Assembly (NCBI GenBank): GCA_018065745.1 | Contig: JAGHSS010000399.1 | Span: forward strand, 1-7,444 | Reading direction: 5' to 3' | From: Candidatus Neoflavobacterium equi | GTDB taxonomy: Bacteria; Bacteroidota; Bacteroidia; Flavobacteriales; Flavobacteriaceae | Length of the DNA stretch: 7,444 nucleotides | Shown here: piece by piece, positions 1 through 6,436 of the stretch | How the letters are laid out: each line of letters opens with the position of its first letter | Position numbering within the stretch: the first letter of the stretch is position 1 | Position numbers and translations under genes: made by a program | Notes under the pieces: model-generated | What the model was told of the DNA's origin: nothing | What the model saw: the letters and a program-made list of their open reading frames with translations, nothing else | Databases searched by the model: none

Positions 1-1
1 G

Positions 2-9
2 TATATTTG
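2..9 (+). promoter_or_regulatory. Candidate -7 promoter element of the response regulator gene
   Basis: TATATTTG matches the Bacteroidota -7 consensus TAnnTTTG exactly. It lies 58 bases before the preferred ATG at 67, so transcription would start at about position 14-16 with a leader of roughly 50 nt. The matching -33 TTTG element would fall outside the window and cannot be checked. Confidence 0.45.
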
Positions 10-66
10 TAAGCATATTCAACACTTTAGAGTTTTTATGTGGAGGTAAACCCTAATTTTAAGAGA

Positions 67-738
67 ATGAACGCGATAAAAGTTGGAATCGTAGATGATG
101 ATCAATTGATCACTATGTTACTAGGTGAATTTTTAAATAAACAAGAAAATATTGATGTTGTTTTTTGCAATGTGGATGGTTATGAGCTGTTGAATACATT
201 GGAAAAAGATCATCAAACAATTGACGTGCTTTTACTGGATCTCAAGATGAAAACTATTGACGGAATTAAAATGAGCGAAATTATTCGCGAAAAATATCCA
301 GAGATTAAAATCATTATCCTTTCCTCCCACTACCAAGAAACTTCTTTGAGTTATATGCTTAAACTAGGTGTTGCTGCTTTTCAACCCAAAGGTATATCTC
401 CAAAAATCCTCTCAAATATCATCCAAGTGGTATATGATACCAATATGTATTTAGACGATCAGCAAATCATGGTGCTCCGAAATCAAATCAGCCACAAGGT
501 ATTAAAACCGGTAATTGATGAAGACAATCTGACAGAAAGAGAACAGTCCGTCTTGATCTTGCTCTGCCATCAAAAAACGGCTAAAGAAATTGGTGAAACA
601 CTTTTCATCACCCAACGCACGGTTGAAGGGCATAAAAACAATCTGTTTATCAAAACTGGAGCAAAAAATGTGGTCGGTTTAATCTTATATGCTCTTCAAA
701 GAGAAATTGTAAAAATCGAGGAATTACCTATGGTATAG
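67..738 (+). CDS. LuxR-type (NarL/FixJ family) two-component response regulator
   Basis: This is a cytoplasmic DNA-binding response regulator of 223 residues, the usual length for the family. Counting from the ATG at 67, residues 4-120 form the receiver domain: acidic cluster D10-D12, phosphoacceptor D58 in VLLLDLKM, switch serine S86 in IILSSH, and conserved lysine K108 in FQPKG. Residues 155-213 form a LuxR-type helix-turn-helix beginning LTERE, with a recognition helix around TQRTVEGHKNNLF. An in-frame GTG at 40 would add nine residues. I prefer ATG 67 because the receiver fold begins directly after it and AAGAGA precedes it. No sensor kinase is adjacent on the downstream side; one could lie upstream of the window. 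The DNA target and signal are unknown. Family assignment is secure; the role is not. Confidence 0.93.
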   Translation: MNAIKVGIVDDDQLITMLLGEFLNKQENIDVVFCNVDGYELLNTLEKDHQTIDVLLLDLKMKTIDGIKMSEIIREKYPEIKIIILSSHYQETSLSYMLKLGVAAFQPKGISPKILSNIIQVVYDTNMYLDDQQIMVLRNQISHKVLKPVIDEDNLTEREQSVLILLCHQKTAKEIGETLFITQRTVEGHKNNLFIKTGAKNVVGLILYALQREIVKIEELPMV

Positions 739-750
739 GTAAAATTACCT
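724..750 (+). repeat. Nested inverted repeats across the response regulator stop codon
   Basis: TTACCTAT (724-731) and ATAGGTAA (735-742) form a perfect 8-bp inverted repeat with a 3-nt centre, containing the TAG stop at 736-738. The right arm is reused in a second palindrome, AGGTAA/TTACCT (737-742 and 745-750). The two hairpins cannot form together. The segment could be an operator or an RNA processing or termination element. The structure is seen directly; the function is a guess. Confidence 0.5.
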
Positions 751-770
751 GCATGCTTAAACAGGTGTTT
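743..770 (+). terminator. Weak candidate terminator after the response regulator gene
   Basis: ACCTG (747-751) pairs with CAGGT (762-766) across a 10-nt loop. AA at 743-744 could also pair with TT at 769-770 around a wobble and a mismatch. GTTTT follows, a very short U tract. It sits directly after the response regulator stop, where a terminator is expected, but the stem is short and the call is weak. Confidence 0.3.
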
Positions 771-821
771 TCCTACTTAAATTGATCTTATTAACCTGTA
801 AATTTGATATCAATTTCGCTA

Positions 822-829
822 TATGTTTG
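822..829 (+). promoter_or_regulatory. Candidate -7 promoter element in the intergenic region
   Basis: TATGTTTG matches TAnnTTTG exactly. A TTTG at 803-806 could be the -33 element, but the 15-base spacing is shorter than the usual range of roughly 17-23. A transcript from about 836 would carry a leader of about 258 nt before the dehydrogenase at 1094, or encode something not recognised here. Confidence 0.3.
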
Positions 830-1093
830 TACTTCAATTAATATGTATCATAATACATCTCAATTTTATACACTTACCAAATCAAGTTATGATCTCAAAA
901 AGCATGCTTGAAAACACCACCAATTTCAATGAAGTTAATGGAGTTAAATCTAATAAACTGATTAAGAATCAATTCATTCAACCCATTCACAAACAAAATA
1001 AAGAGCGCAACAAACAGGCGTCTCATTTTAGGTTCTAATCACCATTAGTGTTAATTTGAAATATTTTTCGTACATTTTTAGAAAAATAAACAA

Positions 1094-1894
1094 ATGACAC
1101 ATATCAAAGATAAAACAGTTCTCATTACCGGTGGCGCATCAGGTATTGGTAAAATAATGGCACGCAAAGTTCTTGAAAAAGGCGGAAACGTGATCCTTTG
1201 GGACATCAATCCCCAAGGACTAGACCAAACAAAAAATGAATTGGAAACTTTGGGTACAATCGCTACCTATGTGGTAGATATTTCCAATATTGATACCCTA
1301 AACGCTACTGCAATCCAAACGCTTAAAGACCACCCTATTGTTGATATCTTAATCAACAATGCTGGGATTGTGGTTGGGACTTATTTTCACGAACACACCC
1401 AAGAACAAATTTTGAAAACCATGAGCATCAATGCCAATGCACCCATGCTGATCAGTTCTCACTTCCTCCCTTTAATGATTCAAAGAAATTCAGGTCACAT
1501 CTGTACCATCGCGTCTTCTGCATCATTTATATCCAATCCCAAAATGGCTGTTTATGCAGCTAGTAAATGGGCCGCTTTTGGTTGGTCTGACAGTGTGCGC
1601 ATTGAAATGAAAAAATTGAAAAGTGCTGTAAAAATAAGTACGGTTACCCCATATTATATCAACACGGGGATGTTTGATGGTGTGAAATCCCTTATTCCAA
1701 TATTAGATCCTGAAAAAACGGCTTCTAAAATTATTAGAGGAATTGAAAAAAATACCAAAGTCATCAGCATGCCGTGGAACATGCAATTCATCAGATTCTT
1801 CCAAGGCATCTTTACCATCAATTTCTTTGATTGGTTTGTAGGTGATATATTGGGAATATACAAAACAATGAAAGATTTTAAAGGTAGATCCTAA
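1094..1894 (+). CDS. Short-chain dehydrogenase/reductase, SDR16C (retinol dehydrogenase)-like
   Basis: This 266-residue classical SDR oxidises or reduces an alcohol/carbonyl substrate with NAD(P)(H). The cofactor glycine motif GGASGIG is at 13-19. D37 after the second strand favours NAD(H) over NADP(H). NNAG is at 88-91, and the catalytic set is N113, S141, Y154 and K158 (Y-A-A-S-K). The C-terminal third has TPYYINTGMFDGV, IPILDPE and a hydrophobic stretch at about 223-254 ending GDILGIYKTM. From memory this resembles the animal SDR16C group (RDH10, SDR16C5, HSD17B11-like), whose members act on retinoids, sterols or other lipophilic alcohols at membranes. A lipophilic substrate is therefore plausible but unproven. 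The ATG at 1094 fits the family N-terminus; no Shine-Dalgarno is visible. It is probably monocistronic, as a strong terminator follows 15 nt after the stop. Confidence 0.92.
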   Translation: MTHIKDKTVLITGGASGIGKIMARKVLEKGGNVILWDINPQGLDQTKNELETLGTIATYVVDISNIDTLNATAIQTLKDHPIVDILINNAGIVVGTYFHEHTQEQILKTMSINANAPMLISSHFLPLMIQRNSGHICTIASSASFISNPKMAVYAASKWAAFGWSDSVRIEMKKLKSAVKISTVTPYYINTGMFDGVKSLIPILDPEKTASKIIRGIEKNTKVISMPWNMQFIRFFQGIFTINFFDWFVGDILGIYKTMKDFKGRS

Positions 1895-1908
1895 TCAACA
1901 TCTAATTC

Positions 1909-1950
1909 AAAAAAAAGTAAAATATACCAAGGTGAATTTTACTTTTTTTA
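1909..1950 (+). terminator. Intrinsic terminator after the dehydrogenase gene
   Basis: A perfect 14-bp inverted repeat, 1910-1923 against 1936-1949, encloses a 12-nt loop (ATACCAAGGTGA). The 3' arm ends in seven T, so hairpin and U tract overlap, and the 5' arm starts with seven A, so it could also work in reverse. The stem has a single G:C pair, which is unusually low for a terminator. It lies 15 nt after the dehydrogenase stop and before the transporter promoter. Confidence 0.85.
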
Positions 1951-1954
1951 TACT

Positions 1955-1962
1955 TATTTTTG
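1955..1962 (+). promoter_or_regulatory. Candidate -7 promoter element of the CLC gene
   Basis: TATTTTTG matches TAnnTTTG exactly and ends 16 nt before the ATG at 1979. The predicted start site, about 1968, leaves a leader of only some 10 nt, nearly leaderless and with no room for a riboswitch. No good -33 TTTG is seen; that position falls inside the terminator arm. Confidence 0.5.
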
Positions 1963-1978
1963 TCGTAAATAAAACATT

Positions 1979-3205
1979 ATGACAGCACTAAAAAAAATGC
2001 TGCTAAACCTGTTCTTCTGTCTTGTACTATCTGTAGTAATGGGATCCTTATGTGCACTTTTTTTATACGGCTTGGAAACGGTAACGCAACTTAGAACACA
2101 ACATCTAAAATTGGTATACTTACTGCCGTTTGCTGGTCTATTGATAACTTATTTATACAATAAATACCCACGTGCTCATGGAGGAAACAACCTTTTATTA
2201 GCACATGCAGCATCCCCAACAGCCTCTATCCCTCCACAGATGGCGCCTATGGTATTTATCAGTACTTTGATTACACATCTTTTTGGTGGTTCTGCTGGTA
2301 GAGAAGGTACTGCAGTTCAACTTGGTGGTGTGATGAGTGCGGAATTGTACAAACGTTTTAAAAACGCTTTTAAAAACTTTAACTTGGAATCCACAGCCGT
2401 GATTTCCTTGGGTATTAGCAGCGGTTTTGCAGGAGTTTTTGGAACTCCAATCACAGCAACCTTATTTGCTTTTGAAATTTACAGAACTAAAAAAATCAAT
2501 ATTTACCAATTTCTAACTGTTGGATTGGCAGCATTTGCAACAGATTTTGTCTGCAGAAAATACCCCATTCACCATTCCTTTTATCCTTATATCTCTCAAA
2601 TTCCTGAATTGGATTTTATTCTTGTTGCCAAAATTATTGGATTTGGAATGTGCTGTGGATTGGCTGCTTTTACATTTACCTTCCTGCTGAGAATGATTAA
2701 TAAATACAGTAAAAAAGCACTTTCAAATGGATATTTGAGAATATTCACGGTCGGAATTGTACTTGTTGGATTGTACCAGTTGTTGGACACTACTGTGTTT
2801 ATGGGATTGGGAATTGATACCATAGCTGCTTCTTTTACAGATGAACAACCCCTCTCCTATTTCTTGTTGAAAATTGGATTTACAGCACTTACTTTGGGAA
2901 TTGGGTTTAAAGGTGGAGAAGTTACCCCCTTGTTTTTTATTGGGGCGTGTTTAGCTGCCGCATGCAGCAGCTATTTCCACATTCCCTTATCTTTTATTGT
3001 CGCCTTGGGGTTTGTCAGTGTTTTTGCCGCTGCAGCAAACACCCCCTTAGCATGTGCTGTTATGTGTGCTGAACTATTTGAATGGAAGTTACTTCCCTTT
3101 GCATTGATCAGTTGTATAATAGCCTATATTTTTTCAGATCCCAATGGAATCTATACTGCTCCAAATGAGAATAAATACAAATTTTTCAAGTTGTTTAAAC
3201 TGTAG
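1979..3205 (+). CDS. CLC-family anion transporter, likely fluoride/proton antiporter type
   Basis: This 408-residue inner-membrane protein has the many hydrophobic segments of a CLC subunit and no C-terminal CBS domains. Filter motifs differ from chloride CLCs: HGGNNLL at 67-73 replaces GSGIP, GREGT at 107-111 replaces GREGP (gating glutamate E109), and GGEVTP at 312-317 replaces GIFAP. By my alignment the internal proton glutamate of E. coli ClC (E203) is replaced by I167. Y392 may be the central tyrosine. In the CLC-F antiporter of Enterococcus casseliflavus I recall E118, T320 and Y396 as key residues; E109, T316 and Y392 look equivalent. CLC-F proteins export fluoride in exchange for protons. 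The CLC family is certain; the fluoride assignment is a motif-based inference. The start has no Shine-Dalgarno but a promoter element just upstream. The 3' end overlaps the converging decarboxylase gene. Confidence 0.93.
   Translation: MTALKKMLLNLFFCLVLSVVMGSLCALFLYGLETVTQLRTQHLKLVYLLPFAGLLITYLYNKYPRAHGGNNLLLAHAASPTASIPPQMAPMVFISTLITHLFGGSAGREGTAVQLGGVMSAELYKRFKNAFKNFNLESTAVISLGISSGFAGVFGTPITATLFAFEIYRTKKINIYQFLTVGLAAFATDFVCRKYPIHHSFYPYISQIPELDFILVAKIIGFGMCCGLAAFTFTFLLRMINKYSKKALSNGYLRIFTVGIVLVGLYQLLDTTVFMGLGIDTIAASFTDEQPLSYFLLKIGFTALTLGIGFKGGEVTPLFFIGACLAAACSSYFHIPLSFIVALGFVSVFAAAANTPLACAVMCAELFEWKLLPFALISCIIAYIFSDPNGIYTAPNENKYKFFKLFKL
3195..3205. other. Convergent 11-bp overlap of two coding regions
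   Basis: The CLC stop TAG (3203-3205) and the decarboxylase stop TAA (3197-3195 on the minus strand) lie inside each other's coding region. There is no space for an intrinsic terminator between the genes, and I see no clear hairpin with a T tract just beyond either stop. Confidence 0.9.
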
Positions 3206-4622
3206 TGGTCAGGTTGTTTTTTCTGGAATCATAAATTAAATTCTGAGCCAACTCAAACATGTGAGCTTCAGATTCATAAAAGTGCATCATGTATCCCGCA
3301 GTGTTGACAAACACAAACAAATCTCCAATTTGTGGCATGCTTTTGAAGGCAATTTTTCTTTTGAGAATTAATTCTGACTCCAAGCAATAGCCGCCCACAA
3401 GAAATCCAGCAACCGTTTCTTCTTCAACCTTTGACTGAGGAAGGTGTATGGGATCCAAGAGAAAATCTGCACTGGAAGAGCGCAATTGTGTTCTGTTCAT
3501 TTCCAACCCCACCATCAAATTTCCAGCGGTATCCATTTTTCTGAAACAGACCCGTGCAACGGTTATCCCCGCTTGATCCATTAAAGATCTCCCCGGTTCA
3601 ATGCGCACCTCCACATCCAAATCTTTTAAAACTGCTGCTACAGTTGTTCCTGAAGCGTCTTTATATGACAAGACCTCCTTTAAAAAATCGCAACTGTGTA
3701 CTTCATTATAGTAGGGATATACCAACGGTTCATTTAAAATGGAATCTTGATATACCGCCATTCCCAAACTGTCGTTCTGATAGGTAATTTCAGGTCCTTG
3801 GTTTAAGACTGACTTCTTCGATGCCTTGTGAAATTTGGACCACTGCTTTTCAGACTTTAAATAGTTAATTAATATGCCACCACCAAAATCAAGTATTTGA
3901 GTTTTTACTCCCAAACCGATACAGCGTTTAATCAGTGCAGCCGTTTGCAGCAAAGCTTCTGCTCTTTCTGGTATGGAATAGCCATTGAGGTGAAAGTGGA
4001 AACCCACAAATTTTAAATGCACCAAGGCAGAAGGTCCAGAGAAATGATTTTTAACCATCTCAAAAGCTTCTTCCAAAGAAAAACCAAATCTGGAATGCAG
4101 GGTTTTCCCTTCCACAACAAAACCAGAAAGTCTCAAAAATACAGGAATGGATTTATTGCGTTCAAAAGCCATTTGTTGGAGGGCGTGAAATTCATCCCAA
4201 TTGTCCAACACTACTGCCACCTCTTTATCCAAAGCCAAAGCAAGGAGTTTTTTGGTTTTCACCGCTGCAGTAACCAAGAGATTCTTGGAGTGAATACCCG
4301 CTTCCAGACATTGAGCCAACTCTCTGTAACTTGCGGTATCAATCCCCTCATTGAGTCTAAAAGCTGCTTCTGGAAAGGCGATGATCTTATTTGCTTTGCG
4401 GGCAAAATAAATCTTGTTTTTCAATCCAAAGGAATCAAAAATACTTTTAAAGGATAATAAATTATTTTTAAAACTAGGCACGTGGTGGATGTTTATTGGG
4501 GATCCATAGTTTTCCAACGCTGTGGTAAGCAACAAGTCTTGGCTGCAAACTTTCTTGATCCAATCTGAAACCACTGGTTTTAGTTGGTAGAATTTAAATG
4601 ACTCTTGCTTGTTCAGTTCCAT
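3195..4622 (-). CDS. Fold-type III PLP-dependent decarboxylase, Y4yA-like (DAP decarboxylase superfamily)
   Basis: This 475-residue cytoplasmic enzyme has the layout of diaminopimelate/ornithine decarboxylases: an alanine-racemase-type barrel carrying PLP, then a beta-barrel domain. The PLP lysine is K76 in FARKANK. H209 and H211 lie in GFHFHLNG, LDFGGG is at 244-249 and EPGRS at 342-346. The catalytic cysteine is probably C413 in GGYCLESE, where the family's CESxD aspartate becomes E417. Y444 in NTAGY matches the PLP-contacting tyrosine. It likely decarboxylates an amino-acid-type substrate; SbnH, a relative, decarboxylates a citryl-diaminopropionate intermediate of staphyloferrin B. At 475 residues it is longer than typical lysA products (about 400-420), with extra sequence at 257-320. 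It is the last operon gene and starts 2 nt after the flavoprotein stop. A racemase activity cannot be excluded. Confidence 0.88.
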   Translation of the reverse strand: MELNKQESFKFYQLKPVVSDWIKKVCSQDLLLTTALENYGSPINIHHVPSFKNNLLSFKSIFDSFGLKNKIYFARKANKIIAFPEAAFRLNEGIDTASYRELAQCLEAGIHSKNLLVTAAVKTKKLLALALDKEVAVVLDNWDEFHALQQMAFERNKSIPVFLRLSGFVVEGKTLHSRFGFSLEEAFEMVKNHFSGPSALVHLKFVGFHFHLNGYSIPERAEALLQTAALIKRCIGLGVKTQILDFGGGILINYLKSEKQWSKFHKASKKSVLNQGPEITYQNDSLGMAVYQDSILNEPLVYPYYNEVHSCDFLKEVLSYKDASGTTVAAVLKDLDVEVRIEPGRSLMDQAGITVARVCFRKMDTAGNLMVGLEMNRTQLRSSSADFLLDPIHLPQSKVEEETVAGFLVGGYCLESELILKRKIAFKSMPQIGDLFVFVNTAGYMMHFYESEAHMFELAQNLIYDSRKNNLTTTV

Positions 4623-4624
4623 GA

Positions 4625-6433
4625 TTAATTTATTATGTTGTTAGCTATATATTCAATCCAATATGGAGTGGTGTCGTGTTTTGTTCTGGACAGGGTATCA
4701 TTATCCAGCAAGTTGCCTTCATTTGGCGTGCCGTATAAAAAAATACCTTCGTGAACTTTATCTGCTCCAAGCAAACGTCCGCGGGTATCAATAGTGACTC
4801 CTCCAAATACATATCCTTCATTTTCCAAAGGCACAGCAATGTGGTTTTCAATCAGGTTGCCATAAAAGGTATCTGTGTATTGCGGCCACTTTAAACGACC
4901 GATGCGTGCGTCCAAAAATTTTGTAAAACGCTTGGACCCCGATTTTGACTTCAAGTATACCGCACCCTCATGAACCGCCATTTTGGTGGTGTTCGCAAAT
5001 GCAAAACGAATAACTTTTTGACGCAGCAAAGCCACCATTTTTTTCATGTTTTCCAACGGTGGACCATAACTTACCCTGGATAAGGAAGGATACCATTTCT
5101 GGTCAAATTCCCGTTGTGACGCCCCGGTAAACCCATTGTGTGCATACAATTGCGCAATAAAATCTGTCGCTTCCCTCCAAACTGCAGCAGCAGCCATTAT
5201 GGGGCTTTCCAATTCGCCTTTTTCTGCCTCTTCAATCAAAATCTCCAAGTAGTCCAAGATGTATTCATTGTATCCCTCATGGGATTTGAACGTATTTGTT
5301 TGGGTTGGGAACAACAAACGCTCTATGGTAAACACCAAATTCCCCATCCCGATCATGTATTTCTCCACCTCGTGCTCATCACGGGTTTTAAGCAACGTAC
5401 TGTAATAGGCAAAGCGAATTTCCTTGTCCAAAACGGGCAGTACAGAAGCGTTGAAATCCAACGGCTTTTGGGCGCTCATTTTCTTGATCCACTCTGGTGT
5501 GATGTATTTTAAAATATACCTTTTGGGCCCATATATGGGACTTCTTGGCAACATGGGCAGGTTGTTTCTTGAAAACGGATAAATGGTGATGGGCACCTGA
5601 TCTGCAATATATTTGAACACCCCATCTTCTTCAACAAATTTGCCACCGCGTCCCTCTGTCAAGGTTAGGCTGGCGTCAATAAACGTCAATCCCATTCCCA
5701 TAACAGCCAAATCAAACGACTTGTTTAAGTTTTTTAATTTTTCTGGAGGATAGGCACTTGAAAGATACAAAAAATCAGGATTATTATGTGAAATCTCCTG
5801 AACTTCAGGTAAATAATTTTCACAGCTGTTTCCAGTGCACAGATTTACGGACGCGTATTTTTGAGTTCTATTCCCCTGTTTTAAATAAATTTCATAATTG
5901 TTATCCTCATTAGGCTTTAAATCTGTTACCTGATCCACAATTAGATTTACCTTCAAATTGGAGGGTAAATTTTGTAACAATTCCATTAATGCATCCAGCA
6001 AATAGTAGCCTACAACCGCGCGAGACGCATAGTCTGTAGGTTCAATATCATTGGTTTCTGAGGTGTGGTATTCCAACCATATTTTGAGGTTGAAACGGTT
6101 ATTTCCCGTCTTGTCAGAACAGGTTTTGTGCCAACAGTTGATGTTGCCAATGCAGTAATTGATCAGCAAGTAATCATCCAAAGCAATGTCAAAATTTGGA
6201 CCAAAGCCAAAGCGCATATCTGCATTAAACCAGTCCACCACAACCAATTGATCTTTTGGTTGGGTTTCCATGAATTTTGAAAGGTTGTCCAACGCATAAA
6301 AACCCTTTGGACCACCGCCAATAACGGCGAGTTGGGCAGGTTCTGGTTGGCTTTTTTGGGAATTGTAAAAACGGTTGAAATCCTCCCTTAATTGGAGCAT
6401 ATCAGCGTTTAAATGTTTTGTTTTCCAAATCAT
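4625..6433 (-). CDS. FAD/NAD(P)-binding oxidoreductase of unknown reaction
   Basis: This is a 602-residue soluble flavoprotein counted from ATG 6433; an adjacent GTG at 6436 would add one residue and directly abut the previous stop. The N-terminal FAD site is LAVIGGGPKGFYALDNL, with G39, G41 and G44. A second nucleotide-binding-like segment, LAVMGMGLTFIDASLTL (242-258), has G246 and G248 but F251 in place of the third glycine. FSRNNLPMLPRS (287-298) and a C-terminal GIFLYGTPNEGNLLDND (563-579) are typical of the PF13454 (NAD_binding_9) type. No signal peptide or membrane segment is seen. The reaction is unknown. Its place between an SbnA-like and an SbnH-like enzyme suggests it oxidises the SbnA product, replacing SbnB, or N-hydroxylates an amine to build a metal ligand. 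The fold call is strong; the role is inference. Confidence 0.88.
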   Translation of the reverse strand: MIWKTKHLNADMLQLREDFNRFYNSQKSQPEPAQLAVIGGGPKGFYALDNLSKFMETQPKDQLVVVDWFNADMRFGFGPNFDIALDDYLLINYCIGNINCWHKTCSDKTGNNRFNLKIWLEYHTSETNDIEPTDYASRAVVGYYLLDALMELLQNLPSNLKVNLIVDQVTDLKPNEDNNYEIYLKQGNRTQKYASVNLCTGNSCENYLPEVQEISHNNPDFLYLSSAYPPEKLKNLNKSFDLAVMGMGLTFIDASLTLTEGRGGKFVEEDGVFKYIADQVPITIYPFSRNNLPMLPRSPIYGPKRYILKYITPEWIKKMSAQKPLDFNASVLPVLDKEIRFAYYSTLLKTRDEHEVEKYMIGMGNLVFTIERLLFPTQTNTFKSHEGYNEYILDYLEILIEEAEKGELESPIMAAAAVWREATDFIAQLYAHNGFTGASQREFDQKWYPSLSRVSYGPPLENMKKMVALLRQKVIRFAFANTTKMAVHEGAVYLKSKSGSKRFTKFLDARIGRLKWPQYTDTFYGNLIENHIAVPLENEGYVFGGVTIDTRGRLLGADKVHEGIFLYGTPNEGNLLDNDTLSRTKHDTTPYWIEYIANNIIN

Positions 6434-6436
6434 CAC

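Larger units (their letters stand above)
739..1093. other. 355-base intergenic region with no convincing gene
   Basis: Beyond the hairpins at its left end, this stretch holds a TAnnTTTG element (822-829) and two small palindromes flanking it: TTGATATCAA (804-813) and ATGTAT-cata-ATACAT (843-858). An open frame at 823-1038 (71 codons, with an internal ATG at 889) has no recognisable motif. Its first ATG lies inside the promoter-like element, so I do not call it a gene. Directly before the dehydrogenase start, TATTTTTC (1062-1069) and GAAAAATA (1081-1088) form an 8-bp AT-only-like stem, and TATTTTTC is one base off a -7 element. The dehydrogenase promoter must lie in this region. Confidence 0.6.

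Noticed and set aside
40..66. GTG start giving nine more residues to the response regulator
   Set aside because: The receiver domain starts right after the ATG at 67, which is the commoner codon, and the extra residues add nothing recognisable.
764..918. Inverted repeat GGTGTTTTC (764-772) and GAAAACACC (910-918), each near a GCATGC
   Set aside because: Nine bases separated by 137 nt can occur by chance in this region, and the GCATGC copies are not in consistent inverted order, so it does not define a mobile element.
823..1038. 71-codon open frame on the plus strand, with an internal ATG at 889 giving 50 codons
   Set aside because: Its first ATG lies within a promoter-like TAnnTTTG element, no domain or signal is recognisable, composition is like AT-rich noncoding DNA, and this length is expected by chance. 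Proteomics or conservation could revive it.
1895..1978. Possible fluoride riboswitch before the CLC gene
   Set aside because: The region holds only a terminator hairpin and a promoter element. None of the conserved fluoride-aptamer segments is visible, and the likely leader is about 10 nt.
1654..2823. Minus-strand open frames at 1654-1863 and 2596-2823
   Set aside because: They lie opposite the dehydrogenase and CLC genes and show no motif of their own.
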